Shown: in pieces, positions 15,529 to 22,184 of the stretch | Numbering within the stretch: the first letter of the stretch is position 1 | Layout of the letters: every line of letters starts with the position of its first letter | Assembly (NCBI GenBank): GCA_902803795.1 | Contig: CADCRC010000002.1 | Coordinates: 1-22,315 of the forward strand | Reading direction: 5' to 3' | Source: an uncultured Erysipelotrichaceae bacterium | Lineage (GTDB): Bacteria > Bacillota_I > Bacilli_A > RF39 > UBA660 | Length of the DNA stretch: 22,315 nt | The notes under the pieces: model-generated | The model's database searches: none | What the model was told of the DNA's origin: nothing | Seen by the model: only the letters and a program-made list of their open reading frames with translations | Program-made: the position numbers and the translations under genes

Positions 15529-16884
15529 TTATTTTCCAACGCAAAAATTTTTAAATAAGTTATCTAATATTTCATCGTTATAATTTTCTCCTGTTATTTC
15601 ACCTAAAGTATATAGTGCATCTTTTATGTCAATTTCTAATAAATCAACTGGAACACTATCGATTGTATTTAATACATTTTCCAATGATTGTTTTGCCTTT
15701 ATAGCATTATTAATTTGTCTTTGATTTGCAAATAAAGTCTTATTATCTTCAATTTTTCCTAATTCAAACATTTGTTTTATTATGTCTTTTAATGGTTTTA
15801 TATTTATCTCTTTTAATGTATTTATTTCTATTATGTTTTCATTCATAAATTTTTTATCTAATTCAAGTTCTTGTTTTAAATCATTTTTATTTAATACAAT
15901 TATTCTTGTTTTATCCTTAGTTGCTTCTAATATGTCAATATCTTCTTGAGACATCTTTCTTGATATATCTAAAACTACTATTACTAAATCTGCTTCTTTA
16001 ATTTTGTCTTTTGATTTTTGAATACCTATTTGTTCAATTTTATTGTCTGTTTGTCTTATTCCCGCTGTATCTATTAAGTTTAGAATTATTCCGTTTAGAT
16101 TAATCTGTCCTTCTACTATATCCCTTGTTGTACCTTCTATTTCTGTTACAATTGCTTTTTCTTCTTTTATTAGTTTATTTAATAATGAAGATTTTCCAAC
16201 ATTTGGTTTTCCTAATATTAATGTTGTTATACCTTCTTTTATTATTTTTATGTTTTTTGAATCTTCTATAATTATTTCTAATTCATTTTTAATTGATCTT
16301 ACTTCATCTTGTATTTTATTATATGTTATCTGTTCTATATCTTGATATTCTGGATAGTCGATGTTAACTTCTATTTGTGATATTAGATTTATTAGTCTTT
16401 GTCTTAAATTTTGTATATATTTTTTTGTATCGCCAGTTAGTTCTTTTAATGCAAGTTCATTAGAATAGTTCGTTTTAGATTCAATTATATCCATTACTGC
16501 TTCAGCTTGTGTTAAATCAATTCTTCCATTTAAGAATGCTCTTTTTGTAAATTCTCCTGGTTCTGCCATTCTTGCTCCATTTTTTATTAATAAGTTTAAT
16601 ACATTATTTGTTGGTATTATCCCACCATGAGTATTAATTTCAACTATATCCTCTTTTGTATAAGTATGTGGAGCTCTCATTATAGATACTAGAACTTCAT
16701 CTATTATTTTATCTTTATCAACAATATATCCATAATTAATTGTATTTGATTTTACTTCTTCTAAATTCTTTCCTTTAAATATTTTGCTTGCAATAGAAAT
16801 TGATTCTTTTCCACTCATTCTTACTATTGAAATTGCAGAATTTGATAATGCTGTTGAAATTGCAACTATTGTATCTTCTTGCAT
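15529..16884 (-). CDS. mnmE: tRNA modification GTPase MnmE (TrmE)
   Basis: A 451-residue GTPase acting with MnmG at tRNA U34. The N-terminal domain binds formyl-tetrahydrofolate and includes THGG and GEFTKRAFLNGRIDLTQAEA. The G domain is inserted in the helical domain: P-loop GKPNVGKS (225-232), EGTTRD (G2), DTAG (G3) and NKND (G4). The C terminus is FCVGK, a slight variant of the invariant FCIGK with the essential Cys present. AGGAGG lies seven bases before the ATG. A terminator-like hairpin separates it from jag, with no room for a separate full promoter except inside jag. Confidence 0.97.
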   Translation of the reverse strand: MQEDTIVAISTALSNSAISIVRMSGKESISIASKIFKGKNLEEVKSNTINYGYIVDKDKIIDEVLVSIMRAPHTYTKEDIVEINTHGGIIPTNNVLNLLIKNGARMAEPGEFTKRAFLNGRIDLTQAEAVMDIIESKTNYSNELALKELTGDTKKYIQNLRQRLINLISQIEVNIDYPEYQDIEQITYNKIQDEVRSIKNELEIIIEDSKNIKIIKEGITTLILGKPNVGKSSLLNKLIKEEKAIVTEIEGTTRDIVEGQINLNGIILNLIDTAGIRQTDNKIEQIGIQKSKDKIKEADLVIVVLDISRKMSQEDIDILEATKDKTRIIVLNKNDLKQELELDKKFMNENIIEINTLKEINIKPLKDIIKQMFELGKIEDNKTLFANQRQINNAIKAKQSLENVLNTIDSVPVDLLEIDIKDALYTLGEITGENYNDEILDNLFKNFCVGK

Positions 16885-16900
16885 TTTTTCCTCCTATCTT

Positions 16901-16925
16901 AAAAAAACTATTACGTATGTAATAG
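16901..16925 (-). terminator. Terminator-like hairpin between jag and mnmE
   Basis: Read leftward, CTATTAC (16925-16919), a four-base loop and GTAATAG (16914-16908) form a perfect 7-bp stem followed by seven T. It lies in the 45-bp gap 4 bp after the jag stop. It could end or dampen the rpmH-rnpA-yidC-jag transcript. Because mnmE has no clear promoter after it, partial read-through is probable. Confidence 0.65.
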
Positions 16926-16929
16926 ATTT

Positions 16930-17562
16930 TTATCTTTGTTCTTCTTCTTCCTCTTCTTGTGTTTTGTAAGGAACTGGTCTTATAACTACACAACGATTTG
17001 GTTCTTCTCCTTCACTTTTTGAAGTAACTCTTTTATTAGATGCTATAGCAGCATGTACTATTCTTCTTTTATATGAATTCATTGGATCCATTTTTACTGC
17101 TATCTTTGTTCTTGCAACATCTTTTGCAATTTTCTTTGCTAAATGGTCTAATCTTGCATCATTTGCTAATTTATAATCATTAATATCTATATTAAATTTA
17201 AATAAATCATCTTTTCCAAGTTCTTTTATTATATGTTGTTTAACTATAGTTGTTAATGAATCTATATTCTTTCCGTTTCTTCCTATTAATAATGAATCAT
17301 TATCAGAATATATTGTATATGTTGGTACTGCATTGTTGTATATTATTTCTATATTTGATTGAATTCCCATATTTTCGATTAATTCTTTAATGAAATCTTT
17401 TATTTCTTGAACATAATCATCTATTACAATTACTTCAATTGTTGGTTTTTCTTCATCTTTTATTTCATTTATTATTAATTCTTCTTCATCCCTATTTAAA
17501 TCTTTTTGTGCTTCAATTATTGCATTTTCTATTGTATCTGAACTATATTTAATTTTTTCCAT
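16930..17562 (-). CDS. jag: RNA-binding protein Jag (KhpB/EloR)
   Basis: A 210-residue protein in the conserved place after yidC. Residues 1-47 form the Jag_N domain (SSDTIENAIIEAQKDLN). Residues about 70-130 are a KH domain with the GRNGKN loop (94-99), a version of GxxG. The C-terminal R3H domain spans about 140-196, with the R166-H170 pair in KRRIVHAAI and GEEPNRCVVIRP. It ends in a tail of six Glu. In streptococci and lactobacilli the family binds RNA with KhpA and influences cell elongation. The start is 1 bp after the yidC stop. Confidence 0.95.
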   Translation of the reverse strand: MEKIKYSSDTIENAIIEAQKDLNRDEEELIINEIKDEEKPTIEVIVIDDYVQEIKDFIKELIENMGIQSNIEIIYNNAVPTYTIYSDNDSLLIGRNGKNIDSLTTIVKQHIIKELGKDDLFKFNIDINDYKLANDARLDHLAKKIAKDVARTKIAVKMDPMNSYKRRIVHAAIASNKRVTSKSEGEEPNRCVVIRPVPYKTQEEEEEEQR

Positions 17563-17563
17563 A

Positions 17564-18499
17564 TTATATCTTGCTCCTTTTTACTAACAAGTTTTGAATT
17601 ATTGTAAATAAATTTGATATAACCCAATATATTCCTAATGCAGATGGCATATATAATCCTGTAACAATTATCATACCAGTCATCATATAAGGCATCATTT
17701 TCATAGAACTATCTTGATTAGGTTGATCTTTCATTGTCATCATAAATGAAAAATATGTTGTTCCTGCGATTAATAGTATTAGTATGATATAGGCTATCGC
17801 AAAAGATGTTTTTATTCCAAATATAGGTGTAGTTCCTAATTGTAATTTTAGTAATTTATCTTCAAATAAAGCTGGAGTTCTCTGTACTGCTTCAAAAAAT
17901 GCTATAAATAAAGGCAATTGAATAAATGAAAAAATACATCCACTCATTGGTTTAATATTATATTTTTTGTAAACCATCATCATTTCTTGTGATTGTTTCA
18001 TCATTGATTCTTGATCTTGTTTATTTTCATATTTTTTTTGAATTCGTGTAATTTCAGGCTGTGCTTTCTTCATTAATTCAGATTGCATTGCTGTTCTTCT
18101 AGTAAATGGGTATGCAATTATTCTAATTAATAAAGTTACTATGATTAATGATATACCATAATTACCTATATTTTTTCCAAATATAATCAGTAAAAAAGCA
18201 AGTGGTTTAATAAAAATTGAGGTCCATAAATCTTCATAATTTCCTGAGTTTATTTTAAAATCTTCACATTTAGGTAATTTTTTTATATCAATTCCATTTT
18301 GCTTATATAATTCTATTGTATCCTTATTTGTTGGTTGACACATAATATTTTCTATAAGATTTTGACCTGTTTCTTTATTTTGAACTGGTTTTTTATCTTT
18401 AGATTGAAGTTGTTTAGTACATCCAGTAATTAGTAATAATAGTAATATAATAATTAAAATTTTTTTTATATTAGGTTTTAATCTTTTTTGGATATTCAT
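17564..18499 (-). CDS. yidC: Membrane protein insertase YidC (Oxa1 family), lipoprotein
   Basis: A 311-residue insertase. The signal peptide ends in the lipobox LITGC, so Cys27 should be lipidated. Five membrane segments follow: one near 96-108, a second at 112-130 carrying the groove arginine Arg126 (LLIRIIAYPFTRR), and three further on. The cytoplasmic coiled hairpin AQPEITRIQKKYENKQDQES lies between TM1 and TM2 of the conserved core. Between lipobox and first membrane segment is an ~70-residue extracellular part with two cysteines (Cys54, Cys78) that Bacillus SpoIIIJ does not have in this form. The ATG directly follows the rnpA stop (TAAATG), with AAAGGAT upstream. Confidence 0.96.
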   Translation of the reverse strand: MNIQKRLKPNIKKILIIILLLLLITGCTKQLQSKDKKPVQNKETGQNLIENIMCQPTNKDTIELYKQNGIDIKKLPKCEDFKINSGNYEDLWTSIFIKPLAFLLIIFGKNIGNYGISLIIVTLLIRIIAYPFTRRTAMQSELMKKAQPEITRIQKKYENKQDQESMMKQSQEMMMVYKKYNIKPMSGCIFSFIQLPLFIAFFEAVQRTPALFEDKLLKLQLGTTPIFGIKTSFAIAYIILILLIAGTTYFSFMMTMKDQPNQDSSMKMMPYMMTGMIIVTGLYMPSALGIYWVISNLFTIIQNLLVKRSKI

Positions 18500-18843
18500 T
18501 TATGAATCCTTTCTTTCTATTAAATGTAATGACATATTAATTTGTTCTTCTAACTCATTATAACTTAAATCACATACATTTTTTTTTAGAATTATTATAT
18601 AATCATTATTTTTTTTAAGATTATCTTTTTTTAAATAATTTATAATAATCATACGTATTTGTCTTTTGTACTTATTTCTTAAAAAAGCTTTTCCTATTTT
18701 TTTCCCTACCGATATTCCAAACCTTGGATTGTTACTTTTATTAGGTTTGTAGTATATCATTAAGTTTTTTGTATAATATTTATGTTTATAGTCTAGTATT
18801 TCTTGAAATTCTTGATTTTTTTTAACACGATATTTTTTTTCAT
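18500..18843 (-). CDS. rnpA: Ribonuclease P protein component, with a one-base frame break after the start
   Basis: The basic protein subunit of RNase P, which helps the catalytic RNA mature tRNA 5' ends. The intact in-frame part from the ATG at 18760 is 86 residues, with FGISVGKKIGKAFLRNKYKR, the RNR-type motif. That start lacks the N-terminal strand and helix of the family. Reading the same frame upstream gives YRVKKNQEFQEILDYKHKY, a typical RnpA N terminus, with no stop from 18832 to 18761. The only well-placed ATG (18841-18843, AAGGA upstream) is out of frame with it because an A8 run (18840-18833) follows. One more A would give MKKKYRVKK and 114 residues, the normal length. This is a sequencing error, slippage, or a damaged gene. 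Confidence 0.88.
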
Positions 18844-18878
18844 TCTTTTTCCTTATTATATATTATTAATAAAAAAAG

Positions 18879-19001
18879 TTATTTGCAAAGTCTTTTACGT
18901 CCTTTGCGACGACGTCTATTTAATATATTTGTTTTCTTACGAGCAAAAAATCCGAATGTCTTTGATTTTTTTCTATTATTTGGTTGATATGTTCTTTTCA
19001 T
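18879..19001 (-). CDS. rpmH: 50S ribosomal protein L34
   Basis: A small basic ribosomal protein starting MKRTYQPNNRKKSKTFGFFA and ending RRRRKGRKRLCK. The true start is the ATG at 18999-19001, with GGAGGTGG upstream. An in-frame ATG 20 codons earlier gives a non-homologous extension and would run into the promoter. The product is 40 residues against the usual 44-46. The missing residues fall in the loop before the final RRRKGRK block. It opens the rpmH-rnpA-yidC-jag operon on the left side of the origin. Confidence 0.97.
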   Translation of the reverse strand: MKRTYQPNNRKKSKTFGFFARKKTNILNRRRRKGRKRLCK

Positions 19002-19031
19002 TTTTTCCACCTCCATACATAAATCTACATT

Positions 19032-19061
19032 ATTATAATAGGAAATGCTTGTTTTTGTCAA
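19032..19061 (-). promoter_or_regulatory. sigma-A promoter for rpmH
   Basis: On the minus strand a perfect TTGACA (19056-19061), an 18-bp spacer and a perfect TATAAT (19032-19037) lie upstream of rpmH, giving a leader of about 25 bases that ends in the GGAGGTGG site. The -35 shares its bases with a candidate rightward promoter. Confidence 0.85.
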
Positions 19062-19083
19062 ATTAATATTTTAATTTTATAAG
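19055..19083 (+). promoter_or_regulatory. dnaA: Candidate rightward promoter for dnaA
   Basis: TTGTCA (19055-19060), a 17-bp spacer and TATAAG (19078-19083) face dnaA. The hexamer overlaps the rpmH -35 on the other strand, so the two polymerases would compete. The dnaA leader would be about 225 bases and contain all upstream DnaA-box-like sites. A second possible -10, TATAAT at 19218-19223, overlaps a DnaA box but has no good -35. Confidence 0.4.
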
Positions 19084-19141
19084 TATTTCTAGTTTTCAAC
19101 ATTTTAACAGTTTAAAACTTTTTATGCATATAATGATGTTG

Positions 19142-19222
19142 ATATATAAAATGTGGAAATGTTAATAACTTAATTATAATATTATATATCAATATATAAT
19201 TAGTGGAAAACAATGTGTATAA
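19142..19222 (+). other. oriC: oriC left part: DnaA-box cluster upstream of dnaA
   Basis: Using TTWTNCACA as consensus, one exact match lies on the minus strand at 19214-19222 (TTATACACA). Two one-mismatch matches, also on the minus strand, lie at 19152-19160 (ATTTCCACA) and 19202-19210 (TTTTCCACT). The latter two sit in an imperfect 50-bp-spaced repeat, each preceded 11 bp earlier by ATATATAA. Between them is a palindrome with 9-bp arms (19181-19189 and 19192-19200). The rest of the 314-bp rpmH-dnaA gap holds the two promoters and the dnaA ribosome-binding site. Confidence 0.7.
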
Positions 19223-19315
19223 TATGTTGATTATTTTTTTTTGAATTTTTATATTTCTTTTTTTCAACTTTTGTTTTAGAATATTCTTTGTATTTGATGT
19301 AGGGGAGGTAATAAT

Positions 19316-20698
19316 ATGAAAACTGATATTATATGGTCTAATGTATTAAATAATATTAAGAATGAAGTTAATTCTCTTACATTTGATACTTGGTTTAAAG
19401 AAACTAAGTTATATAGTTTAAAAAATAATAATGCTTATATTATTGTGCCAATGCCGCTTCACAAGAGATTATTAAAAGTTTCATATAATGAATTAATTGT
19501 GGAAAAATTACATGAAGAAACAGATACTTATTATGAACTCATCTTTTTATTAAATGAAGAAATAGAAGATGATATGAAATCTAATAATAATTATGAACAC
19601 ACAGATTTATCTACAAATGATAATAATAATGAATTTTCTTATGAATCTAACTTGAATGAAAAATATACATTTGAAAATTTTGTTGTTGGGAATTCAAATA
19701 AATTTGCACAAGCTGCATCCTTATCGGTTGCTGAAAATCCTGGTAAAATGTATAATCCACTTTTTATATATGGTGAAAGTGGTCTTGGAAAAACTCATTT
19801 AATGCACGCAATTGGAAATTATATTATTAAAAATAGTAATAAACGTGTTTTATATGTTACAAGTGATCAATTCATACAGGATTTTATAAATATTAATAAA
19901 AAGGATGATACTACTGGAAATAATATTAATTATATTGATTATTTCAAAAATAAGTATAGAAATATTGATATTTTAATGATAGATGATATACAATTTTTAG
20001 GAAGAGCAAGTCAAACTCAACAAGAATTTTTTCAAACATTTAATTCCTTATATAATGATAGTAAACAAATAGTTATATCTTCTGATAGATCACCACAAGA
20101 CTTAAAACTACTTGAAATGCGTCTTAGAACTAGATTTTGTTGGGGATTAACTGTTAATATTTTTCCACCTGATTTTAATTTAAGGGTTGAAATATTAAAA
20201 AAGAAAATAATAGGGGAGAGTATAGTTAATGTTATAGATGATGATGTTGTTGAATATATTGCTTCAAATATTGGACCAGATGTTAGACAACTTGAAGGAG
20301 CAATTACTAGAGTTATCGCTTATTCAACAATAATGGGAGCTGCAAAAATAGATGTTAATTTCGCAATAGAAGCATTAAAAGATTTTATAAGTAAAGGTAT
20401 GAATGGTAATAGTGATTCTGCAAGAGTAATGAGAATAGTTAGTGAACATTTTCAAATATCGGTCGAAGATATAAAAAGTAAGAAAAGAAATGCAAATATT
20501 GCTTTTCCTAGACAAATAGCTATGTATCTGTGTCGAAATGTTCTAGATGAATCATTAAAAAAAATAGGTAGTGATTTTGGTGGAAAAGATCATACGACTG
20601 TCATGCATTCTGTTAGTAAAATTGAAAAAGCTATAAACGAAAATTTAGAATTGAAAAATACTATTGAAAAATTAAAGAAAGATATTATAAATGTGTAG
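19316..20698 (+). CDS. dnaA: Chromosomal replication initiator protein DnaA
   Basis: The 460-residue initiator. Domain I (1-80) has TFDTWFKETKL. Domain II (about 81-115) is a short Asn/Asp-rich linker. The AAA+ domain III has Walker A GESGLGKT (153-160), Walker B ILMIDD (219-224), the sensor I region VISSDRSP and the arginine-finger region LRTRFCWGL. Domain IV ends with the DnaA-box signature GSDFGGKDHTTVMHSVSKIE. ATP-DnaA binds the origin boxes and melts the adjacent AT-rich DNA. GGGGAGGT lies upstream of the ATG. DnaA-box-like sites on both sides of the gene suggest autoregulation and a bipartite origin as in Bacillus. Confidence 0.99.
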   Translation: MKTDIIWSNVLNNIKNEVNSLTFDTWFKETKLYSLKNNNAYIIVPMPLHKRLLKVSYNELIVEKLHEETDTYYELIFLLNEEIEDDMKSNNNYEHTDLSTNDNNNEFSYESNLNEKYTFENFVVGNSNKFAQAASLSVAENPGKMYNPLFIYGESGLGKTHLMHAIGNYIIKNSNKRVLYVTSDQFIQDFININKKDDTTGNNINYIDYFKNKYRNIDILMIDDIQFLGRASQTQQEFFQTFNSLYNDSKQIVISSDRSPQDLKLLEMRLRTRFCWGLTVNIFPPDFNLRVEILKKKIIGESIVNVIDDDVVEYIASNIGPDVRQLEGAITRVIAYSTIMGAAKIDVNFAIEALKDFISKGMNGNSDSARVMRIVSEHFQISVEDIKSKKRNANIAFPRQIAMYLCRNVLDESLKKIGSDFGGKDHTTVMHSVSKIEKAINENLELKNTIEKLKKDIINV

Positions 20699-20718
20699 AA
20701 TTTTTAGTTTATTAATTT

Positions 20719-20842
20719 TTTTCCACATAATAATATTTTGTAAATTTGTTTCTATATATAGTTGATTTATGTTTTCATCTTTTTCCACACACTATAATAA
20801 AAAAATATAAAAAATAATATATAATTATAATAAATTTAATTT
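20719..20842 (+). other. oriC: oriC right part: two DnaA boxes and an A/T-only unwinding region
   Basis: In the dnaA-dnaN gap, two identical exact boxes TTTTCCACA lie at 20719-20727 and 20781-20789, 62 bp apart and in the same orientation. Immediately after, 20793-20842 is 50 bp with no G or C, a natural candidate for the DNA unwinding element. TATAAT at 20793-20798 could also serve as a dnaN -10, though the -35 is poor. The position matches the downstream half of Bacillus-type origins. Confidence 0.75.
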
Positions 20843-20875
20843 CTAATTGATTATTTATAAGAGGAGGTTTAGATT

Positions 20876-22003
20876 ATGAAATTAAAAATAAAAAGAACAT
20901 TATTATTAGATGGTTTAAATAAAGTATCTCATGCTTTATCCACTAAAAATTTAGTACCTGTATTAGGGGGTATTAAATTTGATTTAAAAAAGAAAAAATT
21001 GGTTTTAACTGCAAGTGATAATGATATTACAATAGAATATATTATTGTTCCTGAAAATGATAGTGATTTTGTTGTTGATGTAGAAGGAAGTGTAGTAATT
21101 CAAGGAAAGTATTTTTTAGATATTGTAAGAAAAGTTACTGGTGAATATATTAATATTGAAGTTATTGATAGTGTAAAAATAATTATTTTATGTGAAAATT
21201 CCGAATTTAATTTGAATGGTATATCTGTTGAAGAATATCCTAATATTAATTTTGAATTGTCTAAAAAATTTATTACTTTATCTGTTAAAGATATTAAAGA
21301 AATTGTTTCACAAACTTGTTTTGCAACAGCTACAAATGAAGAAAGTAAACCTGTTTTAACAGGAATTAACTTTAATATTGATAAAAATATTGTTGAGGTA
21401 AATGCTACAGATTCTTATAGATTAGCAAGAAAACAAATTATTTTAGATGAAGAATCTTCTGAAAAATATAGTATTGTAATTCCTAGCAAAAATTTATTAG
21501 AATTTTCTAAAATTATCGATAATAATGAAGATCTTGTAGAAGTTCATATATTTAGTAATAAAGTTTTGTTTAAATTAGAAAACTTAAAATTTATTACTAG
21601 ATTGATTAATGGTACTTATCCTAATGTTTCTAATTTAATTCCTCTTGAATATACAAGTTCTATAGAATTGAATATTAATTTATTTTATGAAGCACTTGAT
21701 AGAGTTAGTGTATTAAGTGCTGATAAAGAAAAAAATACTATTACTATTGAAACATTTAATGATTATATGATATTGAAAAGTAGTTCACTTGAAGTAGGAA
21801 GAGTAGAGGAAAAAATGTTTATTCCTAAATTAGATAATAATATTAGAATTTCATTTAGTGCTAAATATATGCTTGATGCTTTAAGATCTTTTGATGGTGA
21901 TACAGTAATTGTTAATTTTATTGGAGAAATAAAACCAATTATTTTAAATAAGAAAGATGATTCTTCTTTAATTCAATTAGTGTTACCTATAAGAACTTAT
22001 TAA
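20876..22003 (+). CDS. dnaN: DNA polymerase III beta subunit (sliding clamp)
   Basis: A 375-residue clamp protein that forms a ring around DNA and tethers polymerase. It shows the three-domain pattern: SHALSTKNLVPVLGGIKFDL near the N terminus, FATATNEESKPVLTGINFNI and ATDSYRLARKQI in domain II, IPSKNLLEFSKII and TRLINGTYPNVSNLIP, then SAKYMLDALRSFDGDTV and a C terminus ending IQLVLPIRTY. LPIRTY is the usual LPVRTY-type end of the client-binding pocket. GAGGAGGT precedes the ATG. It follows dnaA by 177 bp; no recF or gyr gene follows inside the window. Confidence 0.99.
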   Translation: MKLKIKRTLLLDGLNKVSHALSTKNLVPVLGGIKFDLKKKKLVLTASDNDITIEYIIVPENDSDFVVDVEGSVVIQGKYFLDIVRKVTGEYINIEVIDSVKIIILCENSEFNLNGISVEEYPNINFELSKKFITLSVKDIKEIVSQTCFATATNEESKPVLTGINFNIDKNIVEVNATDSYRLARKQIILDEESSEKYSIVIPSKNLLEFSKIIDNNEDLVEVHIFSNKVLFKLENLKFITRLINGTYPNVSNLIPLEYTSSIELNINLFYEALDRVSVLSADKEKNTITIETFNDYMILKSSSLEVGRVEEKMFIPKLDNNIRISFSAKYMLDALRSFDGDTVIVNFIGEIKPIILNKKDDSSLIQLVLPIRTY

Positions 22004-22022
22004 TAAATTTTTATTATATTTT

Positions 22023-22070
22023 CTTCAATTTGAAGTTTTTTTCGACAATTTTTTTAAAATTGTTTTTTTT
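22023..22070 (+). terminator. Tandem terminator hairpins after dnaN
   Basis: The first is CTTCAA/TTGAAG (22023-22035) followed by seven T. The second is ACAATTTT (22045-22052), a TTT loop and AAAATTGT (22056-22063), followed by a T-rich run to 22071. Both stems are A/T-rich and weak alone, but the T tails fit intrinsic termination of dnaN transcripts. Confidence 0.65.
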
Positions 22071-22103
22071 TGTTGATTTATCTGAATAAAAAAAATTTAT
22101 TTT

Positions 22104-22131
22104 TCGACAATTTTGTATTCTTTATTATGAT
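22104..22131 (+). promoter_or_regulatory. Candidate promoter for the ComK-like gene
   Basis: TCGACA (22104-22109), a 16-bp spacer and TATGAT (22126-22131), each five of six to sigma-A consensus. The -35 lies inside the second copy of a repeated 14-mer and next to an AAAA-N5-TTTT element (22092-22104). Predicted start is near 22138, at the foot of the hairpin that follows. Confidence 0.55.
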
Positions 22132-22135
22132 ATCA

Positions 22136-22170
22136 TTTTATGTGAAAGCGAATTATGCTTTCATATAAAA
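22136..22170 (+). promoter_or_regulatory. Long leader hairpin directly before the ribosome-binding site
   Basis: The arms 22136-22149 and 22157-22170 pair over 14 bp with one G-U and a seven-base loop GAATTAT. The GGGGG of the ribosome-binding site starts at the next base. It could be a 5' stabilising stem, a translation control or, as DNA, an operator. There is no T tail, so it is not a terminator. Confidence 0.65.
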
Positions 22171-22184
22171 GGGGGTTGTAATTT

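Noticed and set aside
16775..16993. Open frame of 72 codons spanning the jag end and mnmE start
   Set aside because: Out of frame with both recognised genes, crosses the terminator hairpin, and has no homology or ribosome-binding site that is not already used by mnmE.
18803..19066. Rightward open frame of 87 codons opposite rpmH and the rnpA start
   Set aside because: It is antisense to rpmH and its promoter, is hydrophobic by composition, and has no credible ribosome-binding site.
19181..19200. AT palindrome upstream of dnaA as a dedicated regulator site
   Set aside because: Nine-base A/T-only arms are easily met by chance in this composition; it is noted within the origin feature but not claimed as a separate element.
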